From JAVBMC01 sp031552845 (GTDB taxonomy: Bacteria; Verrucomicrobiota; Kiritimatiellia; RFP12; DVOR01): DNA of 64,000 nt. Shown piece after piece: positions 43,633-52,668 of the stretch. Within the stretch, counting starts at the first letter, position 1. The number at the start of each line of letters is the position of its first letter. The stretch covers positions 19,239-83,238 of the forward strand of contig JAVBMC010000041.1 of the NCBI GenBank assembly GCA_031552845.1. The letters run 5' to 3'. The position numbers were made by a program, and so were the translations under genes. The notes under the pieces are model-generated. The model was not told the DNA's origin, made no database searches, and was given only the letters and a program-made list of their open reading frames with translations.

Positions 43633-43638
43633 AGAAAA

Positions 43639-44748
43639 TTAACCGTTTACGCGCAGCGGCATCAGCACGTAGAGGAAGGGATGCGAGCATTTAACGAGCA
43701 CAGGACTCATACCATTGCTCATCTCAAAGAACACTTCGTCATCGGAGAGCGCCTTGAGGGGATCAATCACGTATTCAGGGTTGAAAGTGACTGAGATCTC
43801 CTTGCCCGTATACTTGATGGGGAGGGTTTCGCGGGCTTTACCAACGTCCGAGGCCATCGCAACCACAGTCAGCTGATTGGCGGAGAAGGTAAATTTGGCG
43901 GAAAACACATCAGCCATTGATGTATCGGTCAAAATCATCGAGATACGGCGGAGGGCGCCGATCAGCTGTTCGCGTTCTATCACCACGCGCTCGTCACAAC
44001 CGGTGGGAATGACTTGGCGGTAGTTGGGATAAACGCCATCGACAAGCTTGGTGCTGATGACTGTGCGGCCGATTTCAAAGATTGCCTGCTTCTTCTGCAC
44101 GTAGACCTTGATGACATCGTCATCTTTGAGGATGTGCAACAGCTCATTCACGGCCTTCGGGGGCAGAATGAACTCGGTTTCGGCCTCAATAGGGAACTCA
44201 ACCTCGGTCTCGACCAATGCCAAGCGGCGGCCATCGGTGGCGACTATGGTGAGCTTGCTTTCTTTGAATGCCATCAGCAAACCGGTCAAAATCAAGCGCT
44301 TTTCGTCTTTTGAGGCAGCGTAAGCGGTCTGCTTAAGCATGCTCTTGAACTCTTTTTGGTCAAGGCGGTAGCAGAAAGTGCCTTCGTGAGTGGGAACTGT
44401 GGGAAAGTCGCGCGGGGAAATGCCGTAGATTTCGAAGAAGGAGGCTCCGCTTTGCACGGCAGCGACATCGTTCTCGTTGATATCAATGACGACGCGGCCT
44501 TCGGGAAGCTCGCGGACAATGTTTACCAGGCGGCGGATGGGGAGGGTGGTGGAGCCGGGTTTTTCAACTTCACAGTCCACAACGCATTTGACGGACATAT
44601 CCAAATCAGTCGTCAACACAGTCAGCTTGTTGTCCTCGGCCTTGATATGACAATTCATGAGAATCTGAATCGTGTGCTTGGCCGGCACAACGTTTTGCGC
44701 TGTTTGAAGCGCTTCCAAAAATTTGGATCGAATGACTGTAAACTTCAT
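43639..44748 (-). CDS. dnaN: DNA polymerase III sliding clamp (beta subunit)
   Basis: Product of 369 residues, the standard beta-clamp length with three repeated domains. MKFTVIRSKFLEALQTAQNV at the N-terminus and the C-terminal SPVLVKCSHPFLYVLMPLRV (ending near the usual MPMR.. motif) are typical. The clamp tethers polymerase III to DNA. The ATG at 44748 has GGAGG upstream; the in-frame start at 44775 is poorer. dnaA is not in the window; the upstream region is AT-rich with DnaA-box-like sites. Confidence 0.97.
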   Translation of the reverse strand: MKFTVIRSKFLEALQTAQNVVPAKHTIQILMNCHIKAEDNKLTVLTTDLDMSVKCVVDCEVEKPGSTTLPIRRLVNIVRELPEGRVVIDINENDVAAVQSGASFFEIYGISPRDFPTVPTHEGTFCYRLDQKEFKSMLKQTAYAASKDEKRLILTGLLMAFKESKLTIVATDGRRLALVETEVEFPIEAETEFILPPKAVNELLHILKDDDVIKVYVQKKQAIFEIGRTVISTKLVDGVYPNYRQVIPTGCDERVVIEREQLIGALRRISMILTDTSMADVFSAKFTFSANQLTVVAMASDVGKARETLPIKYTGKEISVTFNPEYVIDPLKALSDDEVFFEMSNGMSPVLVKCSHPFLYVLMPLRVNG

Positions 44749-44789
44749 CCATACCTCCGTAGCGTGAAGGGACATATAATACCTGTATT

Positions 44790-45140
44790 TTGATGTTAAG
44801 TCAATCCAACATGATGTTGGCGGCTAAAAATATAGCGGTTCTGTGTTGTTTGGTTTTGCTGAGCGTACTGTTATGATAGTAAAGTACTTAAATTAATTTA
44901 GTAGTTGTATTAGAGGAGGCTGTTTTGTGTTGATATGTTTTAATGTGTTGATTTGAATGGAGTAGTTAATGGTATTTCTTGTTGATAGTTTTATAAAAGA
45001 GCGTCGGGTGGAGTTGATAAGTTTTTGTGTGTTGTTGAGAGATGTTAATAATAGAAGAGTTTTGAACAAGGTGTCGATAACTTTTTACAGGTTGTTATAA
45101 ACAGGTGTTGATGGAATTGTGAATAAGGGCGCGGGTTTCT
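44790..45140. other. AT-rich region with DnaA-box-like cluster (possible replication origin)
   Basis: This gap between divergent dnaN and metK is much more AT-rich than the genes. Box-like 9-mers within about 115 bp: GTTGATAA (45013), TGTTAATAA (45043-45051), TGTCGATAA (45072-45080), TTATAAACA (45095-45103) and TGTGAATAA (45118-45126), the last a perfect match to the consensus read in reverse. Others differ by one or two bases. Origin function is inference from box clustering and dnaN. Confidence 0.4.
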
Positions 45141-45143
45141 TCC

Positions 45144-45172
45144 TTGTATTTAAGGTACGTATAGTGTACAAT
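45144..45172 (+). promoter_or_regulatory. metK promoter
   Basis: TTGTAT (45144-45149), 17 bases, TACAAT (45167-45172). It gives a leader of about 165 bases before metK. Confidence 0.6.
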
Positions 45173-45179
45173 AAATAGG

Positions 45180-45345
45180 CCGTTGCAAAGGGTCGGGCGG
45201 CGCGATACCGTCCGGCCTTGCTATTGATGAAAGCGGTTTTGAACTATAGCCCTGTAGGACCTCTACAAGTTCACCGAAGTGGATTTGGGCGGGGACCCTG
45301 TGGTTCCTTTTGTCTTTAGGCGTAAATCGGCGTTAGGAAATAATC
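45180..45345 (+). ncRNA. Structured metK leader, candidate riboswitch
   Basis: A 10-bp stem (45191-45200 with 45208-45217) precedes a compact three-way junction: GCCC/GGGC (45249-45252, 45287-45290) encloses TGTAG/CTACA (45253-45257, 45263-45267) and TTCAC/GTGGA (45270-45274, 45279-45283). Then GGGACC/GGTTCC (45292-45297, 45302-45307) competes with TTCCT/AGGAA (45304-45308, 45335-45339), and AGGAA is the metK ribosome-binding site. This is the layout of a translational switch. None of the SAM riboswitch consensus sequences I know fits. Confidence 0.5.
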
Positions 45346-46527
45346 ATGAGTAAGTTGATGAGCCGGCATGTTTATACGTCGGAATCCGTCAGTGAAGGGC
45401 ATCCGGATAAAGTTGCAGATCAGATCTCGGATGCGGTGTTGGATGCGTGTTTGGCGTTGGATCCAAAAGCGCATGTGGCTTGCGAAACCGCCTGTGGTAC
45501 AAACTTCGTCGCCAACCTCGGCGAAATCACCTGCAAGAATTTTGAAAAGCTCAATACCCGCAACATCGTTGCGGAGGTTGTCAAAGACGTGGGTTATGAT
45601 GACCCCGCGGAGGGGTTCTCCTACGACACGTTTAATTATACGAATGTGCTGCATGGGCAGTCGCCCGATATTAATCAAGGGGTTTCACGCGCCAATTTTG
45701 TAGATCAAGGCGCCGGTGACCAAGGCATGATGTTCGGTTATGCGTGCGACTCGACGCCGGAGCTGATGCCCGCGCCGATTATGTTCGCCCACAAACTGTT
45801 GCGCGAATGCACCCGTCTGCGCAAAAACAAAACCATCAAGTACCTGCGTCCGGATTCCAAGGCGCAAGTCAGCGTATTGCATGACAATGGCAAAGCTTTG
45901 GAAATCACCGCGGTTGTGCTGTCACACCAAACACGCGATGTGCCGCTTAAGCTGATTAAGAAGGATTTGCTGGATGTCATTCACGATGTGCTGCCCGCAA
46001 AACTGTTGACGAATAGAACCAAGTTCTACATCAACCCCACCGGCAAGTTTGTCGTGGGCGGACCTTGCGGCGACTCGGGCGTAACCGGGCGCAAAATTAT
46101 TGTGGATACTTACGGCGGTGTTGGGTCGCACGGTGGCGGAGCATTCTCCGGTAAAGACCCCTCCAAAGTTGACCGCTCGGCGGCTTACTACGCACGTTAT
46201 GCCGCGAAGAACATTGTGGCTGCTGGCTTGGCATCCAAGTGTGAAATCCAAGTGGCCTATGCAATCGGCGTGGCCAAACCGCTCAGCATCAATGTCAGCA
46301 CCTATGGCACCGGCAAAGTGCCCGAGGCGAAGATTGAACGCGTGCTGCTCGATGGCGGGATCTTTGATTTCCGCCCAGCGATGTTGATTAAGGACTTGGG
46401 GCTGTTGACACCGAAAGGCTGGAGCTATCGCGCAAACTGCAACTACGGACACTTCGGGCGCAAGGGCGTGCCGTGGGAGAAGATTGACCGTATTGCGGCG
46501 TTGCGTTCGGCTTGCGGCTTGAAGTAA
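45346..46527 (+). CDS. metK: S-adenosylmethionine synthetase
   Basis: Product of 393 residues. It makes SAM from methionine and ATP. TSESVSEGHPDKVADQISDA (ATP/methionine site), GAGDQGMMFGYA and GGAFSGKDPSKVDRSAAY are the family signatures, all intact. It is followed after 14 bases by ahcY, so the operon couples synthesis of SAM with removal of S-adenosylhomocysteine. A structured leader with a sequestered ribosome-binding site suggests metabolite control. Confidence 0.98.
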   Translation: MSKLMSRHVYTSESVSEGHPDKVADQISDAVLDACLALDPKAHVACETACGTNFVANLGEITCKNFEKLNTRNIVAEVVKDVGYDDPAEGFSYDTFNYTNVLHGQSPDINQGVSRANFVDQGAGDQGMMFGYACDSTPELMPAPIMFAHKLLRECTRLRKNKTIKYLRPDSKAQVSVLHDNGKALEITAVVLSHQTRDVPLKLIKKDLLDVIHDVLPAKLLTNRTKFYINPTGKFVVGGPCGDSGVTGRKIIVDTYGGVGSHGGGAFSGKDPSKVDRSAAYYARYAAKNIVAAGLASKCEIQVAYAIGVAKPLSINVSTYGTGKVPEAKIERVLLDGGIFDFRPAMLIKDLGLLTPKGWSYRANCNYGHFGRKGVPWEKIDRIAALRSACGLK

Positions 46528-46541
46528 GGATTTTTTTGACA

Positions 46542-47939
46542 ATGGACTATAAGATTAAAGACATCAGCCTTGCCGACTGGGGCCGCCGTAGTATCGAGAT
46601 TGGCGAAAAAGAAATGCCAGGCCTCATGGCCACGCGCGCCAAGTATGGCCCCGAGAAATCGTTGAAGGGCGCGCGCATCATGGGCTCGCTTCACATGACG
46701 GTTGAGACGGCCGTGCTCATCGAAACGCTGGTTGAACTTGGTGCCGATGTCCGCTGGTGTTCGTGCAACATCTTCTCGACACAAGACCATGCCGCCGCTG
46801 CGATTGCAAAAGCTGGAGTGCCGGTGTTTGCATGGAAGGGCGAGACGCTGGAGGAGTATTGGCAATGTACCGCCGATGCTCTGACTTGGCCGGATGGCGC
46901 TGGACCTGATTTGATTGTTGACGATGGCGGCGATGCCACGTTGTTTCTCCACTGGGGCGCACGTGCCGCCGGCGGTGATGCGGCGTTCTTGGATGAACCC
47001 TCCTCCTCGGAAGAAGAGGGCGTCATCAAAGCGCAGATTAAAAAAGTTTTGAAAGAGCGCCCGACGTACTTCACAGAAGCTGTGAAGAAGTGGAAGGGCG
47101 TCTCCGAAGAAACCACAACCGGTGTCCACCGCTTGTATCAGCTTGAGGCTGAGAAGAAACTGCTTGTCCCGGCGATCAATGTGAACGACTCGGTCACTAA
47201 ATCCAAGTTCGATAATCTGTATGGATGCCGTGAATCGTTGGTCGATGGCATCAAGCGTGCGATGGATGTAATGATTGCCGGCAAGGTTGCATTCGTTTGC
47301 GGCTACGGCGATGTTGGCAAAGGCTGCGCCGAAGCGCTGCGCGAACACAAAGCTCAAGTGCGCGTGGCGGAGATTGATCCGATTTGCGCACTGCAGGCTT
47401 GCATGGCCGGGTTTAAGGTGGAGACGATTGAAGACGCTTTGCCTTATGCCAATATCTTTGTGACGACGACGGGTAATTGCGACATCATCACTGCCGAGCA
47501 CATGAGCAAGATGCGCGACCAAACAATTGTCTGCAACATCGGACACTTTGATAACGAAATCCAAGTCGCACAGCTCAAGGCATTTCCCGGCATTCAGCAC
47601 GTCAACATCAAGCCGCAGGTTGATAAGTACATCTTCCCGGACGGGCATTGCATTTACCTGCTCGCGGAAGGACGTCTCGTCAATCTGGGTTGTGCTACGG
47701 GACACCCGAGCTTTGTGATGTCAAACAGCTTTACCAACCAAACGCTCGCGCAGATCAAACTGTGGAAAGAACGTCCGCAGATTGGCGTCTACCGTTTGCC
47801 GAAGGAGTTGGATGAAGAAGTCGCCCGTCTGCATCTGGCGCAGCTCGGCGCGAAACTCACGAAGCTCACGCCTCAGCAGGCCGCCTACATCGGCGTCCCT
47901 GTAGACGGTCCCTATAAGCCCGAACACTACCGATACTAA
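46542..47939 (+). CDS. ahcY: Adenosylhomocysteinase
   Basis: Product of 465 residues. It hydrolyses S-adenosylhomocysteine to adenosine and homocysteine. NAD site GYGDVGKGCAEAL, substrate regions SLHMTVETAVLIETL, SCNIFSTQDHAAAAI and C-terminal YKPEHYRY are canonical. The insert containing EPSSSEEEGVIKAQIKK marks the long bacterial form. The ATG at 46542 gives the canonical start; an in-frame ATG-equivalent at 46512 lies in the metK tail. The downstream O-antigen ligase gene begins two bases after the stop. Confidence 0.97.
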   Translation: MDYKIKDISLADWGRRSIEIGEKEMPGLMATRAKYGPEKSLKGARIMGSLHMTVETAVLIETLVELGADVRWCSCNIFSTQDHAAAAIAKAGVPVFAWKGETLEEYWQCTADALTWPDGAGPDLIVDDGGDATLFLHWGARAAGGDAAFLDEPSSSEEEGVIKAQIKKVLKERPTYFTEAVKKWKGVSEETTTGVHRLYQLEAEKKLLVPAINVNDSVTKSKFDNLYGCRESLVDGIKRAMDVMIAGKVAFVCGYGDVGKGCAEALREHKAQVRVAEIDPICALQACMAGFKVETIEDALPYANIFVTTTGNCDIITAEHMSKMRDQTIVCNIGHFDNEIQVAQLKAFPGIQHVNIKPQVDKYIFPDGHCIYLLAEGRLVNLGCATGHPSFVMSNSFTNQTLAQIKLWKERPQIGVYRLPKELDEEVARLHLAQLGAKLTKLTPQQAAYIGVPVDGPYKPEHYRY

Positions 47940-47941
47940 TT

Positions 47942-49405
47942 ATGAAGTGGCTGTTGAAAAACTTTGTCCTGCTGCATGTGGCGGCGGTCTTTTTTCTGGT
48001 GTCCTTTCTCGGCGGCGGCACGCGTGGCGAGTGGCTGCGGGCTTGGGCGCCGTGGATGACGCTGGCCGTGTGGCAGGCGCTGATGATTTTTCCGCAGCAG
48101 AAGAAAAACGAAACGCTTTTCCAAGCGCGTGAGCGTACATGGCACGGGCTCTTTCGCGATCCCATCCTTTATCTCGGCTTGGCGTTGGTGGGGCTGTTGA
48201 CGCTGCAAGCGTTAAATGGGCCACGGATACAAGAGTACGCCTATGACCTGAAGGCGTGGATTTATCTGCCGCCGCCGTTGAGCGGGTTGCCGGGATGTAT
48301 CGCACCGAAGGAGGCCGCGAGCATCATCTGGTGGTTTGCTCCGGCACTGTCGTGCGTGCTGGCAATCCGTCATGGCATGCTCAAATCCGGCAAGCGGATG
48401 CTGATGGAAATATTCTGTTGGCAGGCTTGCGTGCTGTCGGTTCTCGGATTGATTCAGTACTTCCGCGGGACGCAGTTTATGTTTGGTAACTTAGTGATGC
48501 CAACTCACGCTTTCGCTTCCTTCGGCTATCCGAATTTTGCTGCGGCATATTTTACCTTCGCATTTATTCTGAGCATCGGTATCTTCGTGTGGTATCAGGA
48601 TCACTCTAAGGAAGAAGCGGCTTTGATGGGGCGGCTCATGATTATTCCCATGATCATGTGTTTGCTGGGTGCCATCTTTTCGTTCTCGCGGGCGGGTGTT
48701 CTATTCGCTATCGGCGGCGGGATCATCTTTGGCATCTACTGTGTCCTGCGGGGATGGGGCAGGATGTCGCGTATCGGAAAGCTGATTACCACTGTTGGGC
48801 TCGTCGCATTTCTTGCATTGTCAACCGTTATGCTTTTCTCCTTCCGCAACAGCGGTGTGGTTAAAGAAATCAGCGACACCAAATGGGATGCGTTTTTTGG
48901 TGGCCGTCTGACGGGTAACTATCAAGTACAATGCGCGTTGGATATGTGGAAAGATTATCCGATGTTTGGCGTTGGCGGCTGGAGTTACCGCTACATGGCC
49001 TATCAGTACATTCCTGAAGAAAAATGGGCGCCGTTGAAGGGGACGGGGCAGGCCAACATTCATAACGACAGCGTACAGTTTTTGTGTGAGCACGGACTTG
49101 TAGGGTTCGGTTTGATGCTGGCGATCTTCGGCTGTCTCTTCGTCCCGGCACTTCTCTCGTGGTGGAAAACACCGCAGAATGAAAATGTGACAGCGCTCAA
49201 AAAGATACCTTGGTTTTACAGGGTTAATATTGTCTATACGGCGATATTTTTTGCAACGGTTATGCTGATCGCTCACAGTTTCTTCGACATTCCTTTCCGG
49301 GCGCCGGCGCTGATGATGCTTTTCCTTTGTTCCTATGTGTTGGCACGCGGTTATGACATCAAACGCTTTGTGAACGAATCCTTGCATTCGCTGACATCCA
49401 GTTAA
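47942..49405 (+). CDS. O-antigen ligase/polymerase family membrane protein
   Basis: Product of 487 residues with about ten to twelve hydrophobic helices. The large periplasmic loop region carries GGRLTGNYQVQCALDMWKDY, MFGVGGWSY and HNDSVQFLCEHGLVGFGL, the pattern of the O-antigen ligase (Wzy_C/WaaL) family. It probably joins or polymerises surface glycans at the periplasmic face of the inner membrane. The rfbA gene follows after 17 bases, consistent with surface-polysaccharide synthesis. Ligase against polymerase cannot be separated by sequence. Confidence 0.8.
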   Translation: MKWLLKNFVLLHVAAVFFLVSFLGGGTRGEWLRAWAPWMTLAVWQALMIFPQQKKNETLFQARERTWHGLFRDPILYLGLALVGLLTLQALNGPRIQEYAYDLKAWIYLPPPLSGLPGCIAPKEAASIIWWFAPALSCVLAIRHGMLKSGKRMLMEIFCWQACVLSVLGLIQYFRGTQFMFGNLVMPTHAFASFGYPNFAAAYFTFAFILSIGIFVWYQDHSKEEAALMGRLMIIPMIMCLLGAIFSFSRAGVLFAIGGGIIFGIYCVLRGWGRMSRIGKLITTVGLVAFLALSTVMLFSFRNSGVVKEISDTKWDAFFGGRLTGNYQVQCALDMWKDYPMFGVGGWSYRYMAYQYIPEEKWAPLKGTGQANIHNDSVQFLCEHGLVGFGLMLAIFGCLFVPALLSWWKTPQNENVTALKKIPWFYRVNIVYTAIFFATVMLIAHSFFDIPFRAPALMMLFLCSYVLARGYDIKRFVNESLHSLTSS

Positions 49406-49422
49406 CGCGCTACAGGAGGCTT

Positions 49423-50286
49423 ATGAGAAAAGGCATTGTATTGGCAGGCGGGGCCGGCACGCGGCTCTACCCGGTAACGCAAACCATCTGCAAGCAGCTC
49501 TTGCCGGTTTACGACAAGCCGATGATTTACTACCCCATCTCCATGCTCATGCTGGCGGGCATCCGGGAAGTACTCATCATCTCGACGCCCGAAGCCACGC
49601 CGCAATTCGCGGCGCTCCTCGGCGACGGTTCGCAGTTCGGCATCAAGTTCTCCTACAAAATCCAAGAGACACCCAATGGCCTGGCGCAGGCATTCGTTCT
49701 CGGAAAAGAGTTCATCGGCAACGACCCCGTATGCCTGGTGCTCGGCGATAACATCTTCTACGGCAGCGGCCTCAGCCACATGCTGCAAGAATCCAACGCA
49801 CAATCCGGCGCTACGGTCTTCGGCTACTACGTGACCGATCCCGAACGTTACGGCGTTGTAGAGTTTGACGGAAACAAGAAAGCCATCAGCATTGAAGAGA
49901 AGCCCAAGCAGCCTAAATCCAACTACGCTGTCGTCGGACTCTATTTCTACGACAACGATGTGGTAAAGATAGCAGAAGAGCTTCAACCCTCTGCTCGCGG
50001 CGAATACGAAATCACCGATGTCAACCGTGTCTATCTCGAGCGCGGTAACCTGAACGTGCAGCTCCTTGGACGTGGCTTTGCCTGGCTCGACACCGGCACG
50101 CATGACTCATTAGCTGAGGCCACTGCCTTCGTCAAAACTATTCAGGACCGCCAAGGCTTGAAGATATCCTGCCTTGAAGAAATCGCTTGGCGGATGGGCT
50201 TTATCAACGATGCGCAGCTGCGGACTGCCGCCGAGCGCCTTCAGAAGTCCACCTACGGTGAATATCTCCTCGGCCTTTGCCCATAA
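49423..50286 (+). CDS. rfbA: Glucose-1-phosphate thymidylyltransferase
   Basis: Product of 287 residues. It makes dTDP-glucose for dTDP-rhamnose synthesis. KGIVLAGGAGTRLYPVTQTI and KQLLPVYDKPMIYYPISMLM are the nucleotide and sugar-phosphate sites; GDNIFYG and the ITDVNRVYLERGNL block are conserved. AGGAGG precedes the ATG. No rfbB, C or D is in the window. Its 3' end overlaps comF. Confidence 0.97.
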   Translation: MRKGIVLAGGAGTRLYPVTQTICKQLLPVYDKPMIYYPISMLMLAGIREVLIISTPEATPQFAALLGDGSQFGIKFSYKIQETPNGLAQAFVLGKEFIGNDPVCLVLGDNIFYGSGLSHMLQESNAQSGATVFGYYVTDPERYGVVEFDGNKKAISIEEKPKQPKSNYAVVGLYFYDNDVVKIAEELQPSARGEYEITDVNRVYLERGNLNVQLLGRGFAWLDTGTHDSLAEATAFVKTIQDRQGLKISCLEEIAWRMGFINDAQLRTAAERLQKSTYGEYLLGLCP

Positions 50287-51010
50287 GGCAACACGCATCG
50301 GCCAAGCGGTGCTGGACTTGGCCTATCCCCGGCAATGTGTCTCCTGCGGCAAATCGGTTGACCGCGAGGGACGTTATATTTGTTCGGAGTGCTTCTTCAA
50401 ACTCCCCTTCCGTCCGGAGGCAGGGTGCTCTGTTTGCGGCGTACAGCTTTACGCTCCCGTTGGCGAAAACGGCGTCTGCTCCGTCTGCAAGAAAACACCG
50501 CCTGCCTATGCCCGCCTGTCCGCGGCTGTACAATTTGATATGCTTTCGCGGCGTTTGATTCATGGACTCAAATACGGTCGCGCATTATGGCTCGTGCCTG
50601 ATCTTGCTGATTTATTGGTGGATGCCTTCTTGCGTAACTCAAGCGATGCTAAGTTTGATTGTGTTGTGCCGGTACCGATTCATTGGTTCCGCCGTTGGCA
50701 GCGCGGCTGTTACAATCAAGCAGAAGAACTCGCCGCACGCTTTGCTCGCGAAATCCAATTGCCCTGTCGCGCCGATGTGATTTGGCGGACGCGCTGGGTG
50801 CAATCGCAAACGCATCTCTCCGGAAACGATCGCCGCAAAAACCTCATTGGCGTTTTTAAAGCAACGCCCGGCAGTCTTCGCGGTCAACGCGTGCTGCTCA
50901 TCGATGACGTCGCCACAACCGGGACGACATTAAGTGAATGCGCGGAGGTATTGCGGAGTGTTGCCGAGGCTGACACCGTCGAATGCCTCACGGTTGCACG
51001 CTGCGGTTAA
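50258..51010 (+). CDS. comF: ComF family phosphoribosyltransferase-like protein
   Basis: Product of about 250 residues. An N-terminal double zinc ribbon (CVSCG, CSECF, CSVCG, CSVCKK) is followed by a type I phosphoribosyltransferase fold with VVPVPIHWFRRWQRGCYNQAEELA and the PRPP motif VLLIDDVATTGTTLSEC. The family is linked to DNA uptake in naturally competent bacteria, but many members are of unknown role. The start is uncertain: GTG at 50258 or GTG at 50306, both overlapping or abutting rfbA. The stop overlaps the convergent lnt stop by three bases. Confidence 0.85.
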   Translation: MNISSAFAHKATRIGQAVLDLAYPRQCVSCGKSVDREGRYICSECFFKLPFRPEAGCSVCGVQLYAPVGENGVCSVCKKTPPAYARLSAAVQFDMLSRRLIHGLKYGRALWLVPDLADLLVDAFLRNSSDAKFDCVVPVPIHWFRRWQRGCYNQAEELAARFAREIQLPCRADVIWRTRWVQSQTHLSGNDRRKNLIGVFKATPGSLRGQRVLLIDDVATTGTTLSECAEVLRSVAEADTVECLTVARCG

Positions 51011-52653
51011 GCGCGGTTGCGAATGCGGCTCACGCAAAAGCGTATTGGCCTGCAGCCTACCACTGCGAGTAAAAATAATACGCACGGAAGCGCCAGTGTC
51101 CAGTCGCCATATTTGGCATAGATTGTGCGTCCGCTGATAGATCCCGGCAAGCGCGGAAAGGTGGCAATATGGAATCCTGCGAAGCCATCGGTCTTTCTAT
51201 CATCCGTCAGCATGCCGGTCGTGCCGATTGGCGAGATATAACCCGAGACGCCGGAATTCGCGGCGCGTAACAACGGCAGGCCGGTTTCAACCGCCCGCAA
51301 GATCGATTGACGGAAATGTTGAAATGGCTCGATGGATCCATTGAACCAATTGTCGTTCGTCAAGTTCACCAACAGCTGTGCTCCCGCGTTGGCGGCATCA
51401 CGCGCCAGTGCCGGGTGGGTGTCTTCATAACAAATCAACGGTCCGACTACGATTGCTTCCGTCTTCGTGGGGACCGTCAGCACGACCACATCCTTGCCCG
51501 GCCAACAGCTCTCGCCAGCCGGTACAAAACGCTGCAGCCAGGGAATGGTTTTGTCAAACGGTACGAACTCGCCGAATGGTACCAAATGCCGTTTGTGGTA
51601 CACTGCCGAGACCATGCCGTTAGTCGTGAAGGCGACGGCTGAGTTATGCACGCGCGGCGGCCTGACTTTATAATCGTGCCAAAGAGCGCCCGTCAACAGC
51701 GTTGCTCTCGCCGCATACGCTCCCGCCCGCGTTAAATCCCGTGCTCCGGCATTCACTGGCAATGCGCCGAACAACGGCGTCTCCGGCCAGATGACCAAGT
51801 CGGGCGCAATCAATGCGGCGGTTTCGGTCTGTTCAATCAACAGCTCACGCTTTTCGGAGATGCTACCGCTTAAAATCGAGAAGATGCACGGCGAGTTCGG
51901 CTGAATCAACGCCGCCGTCACAAATGGCAGCGTACGCTCTTGTGTTCTGAACTGTTGGATTTGCACGGCGCCAAACTTGAATGCAGCCAGCAACATCAAA
52001 CATGGAATCAGCACCTCGGCCAGCCGCACATAACTACGTTTCACCCGCGGCCTGTTTTGAAGGTTGGCGATGAGCGGTTCGCAAAGGCGTTCCAAGAAGG
52101 ACGCTGCCGCGCTGTTCGCAGCGAGCAGTAAAAACGAAACGGCATACACGCCGCCTAACGATGCCACCTGAATCAACGCCAGTTGGTTCGGCATACCGGC
52201 CGCAGCAGTCCCCAGCAAGTTCCACGGAAACCCACCCATTAAATTACTGCGCAGCCATTCACACCCCACCCACAAAAACGGCTCCACCAAACATCCGGCC
52301 AAACGTGGCCACGGCGTCAGGCAGCGTTCACGGATCAACGCTACGGCATAGGCGAACAGCCCCCAATAAAGCCCCATGTAGATTCCGAGCGCGCCTTGTC
52401 CCAGCACCACCAGCGGCCAAGGACCGCCATTGTGGGTGAGCGCCATCATCCATGTCAGCGAACAGATCCAATGGATGCTCCCGCCCAGCCAGCCAAACCA
52501 AAACGCCCGCTTCGGTCCCGCATACCGCGCCAGCAAAATCAACGGTACTGCGGCAATCCAGATGGCTTCAGATTGTTCGGCAGGCGGATAAATGGCTAAC
52601 ATTAAAACGGCGGAGGCTGCCGCGGCGGCCATGCAAAATAAACGTGTCTTCAT
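51007..52653 (-). CDS. lnt: Apolipoprotein N-acyltransferase
   Basis: Product of 548 residues. It adds the third acyl chain to lipoproteins at the periplasmic side of the inner membrane. Six to eight N-terminal helices are followed by a nitrilase-like domain with WPETPLFG (Glu), YHKRHLVPFGE (Lys) and GPLICYEDTHP (catalytic Cys). The family catalytic triad is intact. The ATG at 52653 is chosen over the TTG at 52656. Its presence fits a diderm envelope. Confidence 0.95.
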   Translation of the reverse strand: MKTRLFCMAAAAASAVLMLAIYPPAEQSEAIWIAAVPLILLARYAGPKRAFWFGWLGGSIHWICSLTWMMALTHNGGPWPLVVLGQGALGIYMGLYWGLFAYAVALIRERCLTPWPRLAGCLVEPFLWVGCEWLRSNLMGGFPWNLLGTAAAGMPNQLALIQVASLGGVYAVSFLLLAANSAAASFLERLCEPLIANLQNRPRVKRSYVRLAEVLIPCLMLLAAFKFGAVQIQQFRTQERTLPFVTAALIQPNSPCIFSILSGSISEKRELLIEQTETAALIAPDLVIWPETPLFGALPVNAGARDLTRAGAYAARATLLTGALWHDYKVRPPRVHNSAVAFTTNGMVSAVYHKRHLVPFGEFVPFDKTIPWLQRFVPAGESCWPGKDVVVLTVPTKTEAIVVGPLICYEDTHPALARDAANAGAQLLVNLTNDNWFNGSIEPFQHFRQSILRAVETGLPLLRAANSGVSGYISPIGTTGMLTDDRKTDGFAGFHIATFPRLPGSISGRTIYAKYGDWTLALPCVLFLLAVVGCRPIRFCVSRIRNRA

Positions 52654-52668
52654 CAATGTGCTGCGCGG

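Noticed and set aside
45180..45345. metK leader considered as a SAM-I, SAM-II, SAM/SAH or SAH riboswitch
   Set aside because: Conserved core sequences of those classes are not found; kept as an unassigned candidate.
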